NCBI GenBank assembly: GCA_019348575.1
Contig: JAHWJE010000066.1
Coordinates: forward strand, 1 to 7,464
Source of the DNA: Actinomycetota bacterium
Lineage (GTDB): Bacteria; Actinomycetota; Thermoleophilia; Solirubrobacterales; Solirubrobacteraceae
Direction of reading: 5' to 3'
DNA length: 7,464 bases
Under the pieces are notes generated by a model. The model had not been told where the DNA came from. It made no database searches and saw only the letters and a program-made list of their open reading frames with translations. Below are positions 6,656 through 7,464 of the stretch, in pieces (position 1 is the stretch's first letter; each line of letters begins with the position of its first letter). A program made the position numbers and the translations under genes.

Positions 6656-6661
6656 TATCCT
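6656..6661 (+). promoter_or_regulatory. Predicted -10 box of a leaderless chdC transcript
   Basis: TATCCT fits the actinobacterial TANNNT -10 pattern and ends 8 bases before the GTG at 6670. This is the spacing expected if transcription starts at or next to the start codon. No Shine-Dalgarno sequence stands before the GTG, which agrees with a leaderless message. I see no convincing -35 hexamer. The complement of the same bases contains the AGGA that serves as ribosome site of the divergent membrane-protein gene. Confidence 0.45.
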
Positions 6662-6669
6662 GTCTGTTC

Positions 6670-7359
6670 GTGCCGGCGCGTCATTTCGTCAAGTACACCT
6701 TCCTGAAGATGGATCCGGCTTGGCGCCGGTTGGACGACGACGTCCGCGAGGCCGGCAAGCGCGAGTTCGCCGCTGCGTGTGCGGACTTCGCGGACGGCCA
6801 CCTGCTGCGGGCGTTCTCGACGATCGGCACGCGCGGGGACACCGATCTCATGCTTCTCACGCAGGCGCAGAACCTCGATCGTATCCACGAGTTCCACGTC
6901 GTCCTCGGCCAGAGCGGGCTCATGAAGTGGGCGACGATCCCCTACTCGTACCTCGCGATGACGAAGGTCTCGGAGTACTCCGACGAGTCACGGCTCGAAG
7001 TTCGCCCCGCGCACGCGAAGTACCTGTTCGTCTATCCGTTCGTCAAGACGCGCGCCTGGTACGCGCTGGAGCCGCAGGAGCGCCACCGGATCATGCAGGA
7101 GCACATCGCGCTGGGCCGCGAGTACCCGAGCATCGACCTCAACACGTCGTACTCCTTCGGACTCGACGACCAGGAGTTCGTCGTCGCCTTCGAGACCGAC
7201 GATCCCGGCGCGTTCCTCGACCTCGTCCAGCGTCTGCGGACGACCGAGTCCTCGTCCTTCACGCTGCGCGACACGCCGACCTTCACGTGCATTAGCGCTT
7301 CGGTGGAGCGCGCGCTGTCGGCGCTCGACGGCGAGCCGCTGGCCGCGGAGGTGGGTTGA
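6670..7359 (+). CDS. chdC: Coproheme decarboxylase (HemQ/ChdC)
   Basis: Cytoplasmic heme enzyme of the chlorite-dismutase superfamily that catalyses the last step of the coproporphyrin-dependent pathway. It oxidatively decarboxylates two propionates of coproheme to vinyl groups, using hydrogen peroxide, to give heme b. The 229-residue product has the family's halves: ARHFVKYTFLKMDPAWRRL (3-21) and GTRGDTDLMLL (53-63), then YLFVYPFVKTRAWYAL (118-133), MQEHIALGREYPSI (142-155), SYSFGLDDQEFVVAFETDD (160-178) and LVQRLRTTESSSFTLRDTP (185-203). Y122 and K126 correspond to the catalytic Tyr and neighbouring Lys of the YPMSK motif in Listeria HemQ. H145, 23 residues after the Tyr as in actinobacterial enzymes, is the proximal heme ligand. 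The start is the GTG at 6670: it directly precedes the conserved FVKYTF strand, and earlier in-frame codons lie in the divergent gene. The distal His of other actinobacterial enzymes is not obvious. A flavoprotein reductase gene follows after 4 bp. Confidence 0.9.
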   Translation: MPARHFVKYTFLKMDPAWRRLDDDVREAGKREFAAACADFADGHLLRAFSTIGTRGDTDLMLLTQAQNLDRIHEFHVVLGQSGLMKWATIPYSYLAMTKVSEYSDESRLEVRPAHAKYLFVYPFVKTRAWYALEPQERHRIMQEHIALGREYPSIDLNTSYSFGLDDQEFVVAFETDDPGAFLDLVQRLRTTESSSFTLRDTPTFTCISASVERALSALDGEPLAAEVG

Positions 7360-7363
7360 GGCG

Positions 7364-7464
7364 ATGAGCGAGCAGCCCGGCGAGCTGCGCGACATCACCG
7401 TCATCGGCGCGGGCCCGGTCGGGCTGTCGACGGCCTTCTGGGCCGGCATGCGCGAGGCCTCGGC
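7364..7464 (+). CDS. Ferredoxin-NADP/thioredoxin reductase-like flavoprotein, N-terminus
   Basis: Only the first 34 residues are in the window. After a short polar tail they show a beta strand and the FAD-binding dinucleotide motif ITVIGAGPVGLSTAFWAGMR (GxGxxG at residues 15-20). The AFWAGMR continuation matches the two-domain ferredoxin-NADP(+) reductase (YumC-type) and thioredoxin-reductase-like flavoproteins, whose homologues usually read AFYAGMRG. Such enzymes move electrons between NADPH and ferredoxin, flavodoxin or a disulfide. The ATG at 7364 is 4 bases after the chdC stop, and GGAGG at 7347-7351 inside chdC is the likely ribosome site with a rather long 12-base spacer. Co-transcription with chdC is very likely. 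The exact substrate cannot be told from this stub; other FAD/NAD-binding oxidoreductases remain possible. Confidence 0.7.
   Translation, partial: MSEQPGELRDITVIGAGPVGLSTAFWAGMREAS

Noticed and set aside
6484..6669. An earlier ATG start for chdC
   Set aside because: It would add about 62 residues of unfamily-like sequence antisense to the signal-peptide region of the divergent gene. The conserved family start is right after the GTG at 6670.
2370..7295. A plus-strand open frame of about 1640 codons spanning most of the window
   Set aside because: It is antisense to three well-supported genes and also overlaps chdC in another frame. Its translation is Arg/Asp/Gln/Ala-rich with no motifs, a typical stop-free shadow in very GC-rich DNA.
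1..7464. CRISPR array, tRNA/rRNA, insertion sequence, phage or defence genes
   Set aside because: I looked for direct repeats with spacers, tRNA-like cloverleafs, transposase motifs and terminal inverted repeats and found none. The patchwork has no transposase or integrase gene, and I saw no repeated boundary sequence.

Overview
Very GC-rich, densely coding DNA with strong G/C bias at third codon positions. The proteins resemble those of deep-branching, high-GC Actinobacteriota, and Thermoleophilia/Solirubrobacterales is my best guess from recalled family resemblance. Supporting signs are an actinobacterial-type coproheme decarboxylase, a PimA-like glycosyltransferase and a leaderless-type start. 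No search was run.

Layout: (1) Positions 1 to about 1195 are a patchwork of gene pieces. On the minus strand there is the C-terminal part of an M23-like peptidase, running off the left edge. On the plus strand, in one reading frame, follow pieces resembling a zinc alcohol dehydrogenase, a class V aminotransferase, an ABC-F linker and a BTAD regulator domain. None of the plus-strand pieces has a native start or stop. (2) About 1181-1918 (-) is a two-helix membrane protein with a good start whose end runs into the patchwork. (3) 1993-2253 (-) is a small GIY-YIG domain protein. (4) 2304-4628 (-) fuses a PimA-like GT4 glycosyltransferase to a flippase-like integral membrane domain. (5) 4638-6647 (-) is an exported protein with an alkaline-phosphatase-like ectodomain and a polytopic membrane half, placed 9 bp upstream of the fusion gene. 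(6) 6670-7359 (+) is coproheme decarboxylase (chdC/hemQ), apparently leaderless. (7) 7364-7464 (+) is the start of a ferredoxin-NADP reductase-like flavoprotein, cut by the right edge.

The two large minus-strand genes are almost certainly co-transcribed and look like an envelope module: a glycolipid is made on the inner face of the membrane, possibly flipped by the fused domain, with a membrane/ectodomain partner. Substrates cannot be read from the sequence. chdC is the last enzyme of the coproporphyrin-dependent heme pathway and is divergent from the envelope module across only 22 bp.

The oddest part is the left 1.2 kb. Its pieces are 70-350 bp long, and one seam falls where both parent families share the same short peptide. 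I think a chimeric assembly or amplification artefact is the likeliest explanation, and a real rearranged locus the less likely one. I see no CRISPR array, tRNA, rRNA, insertion sequence or defence system. Apart from the patchwork and the fusion gene, this looks like ordinary chromosome.
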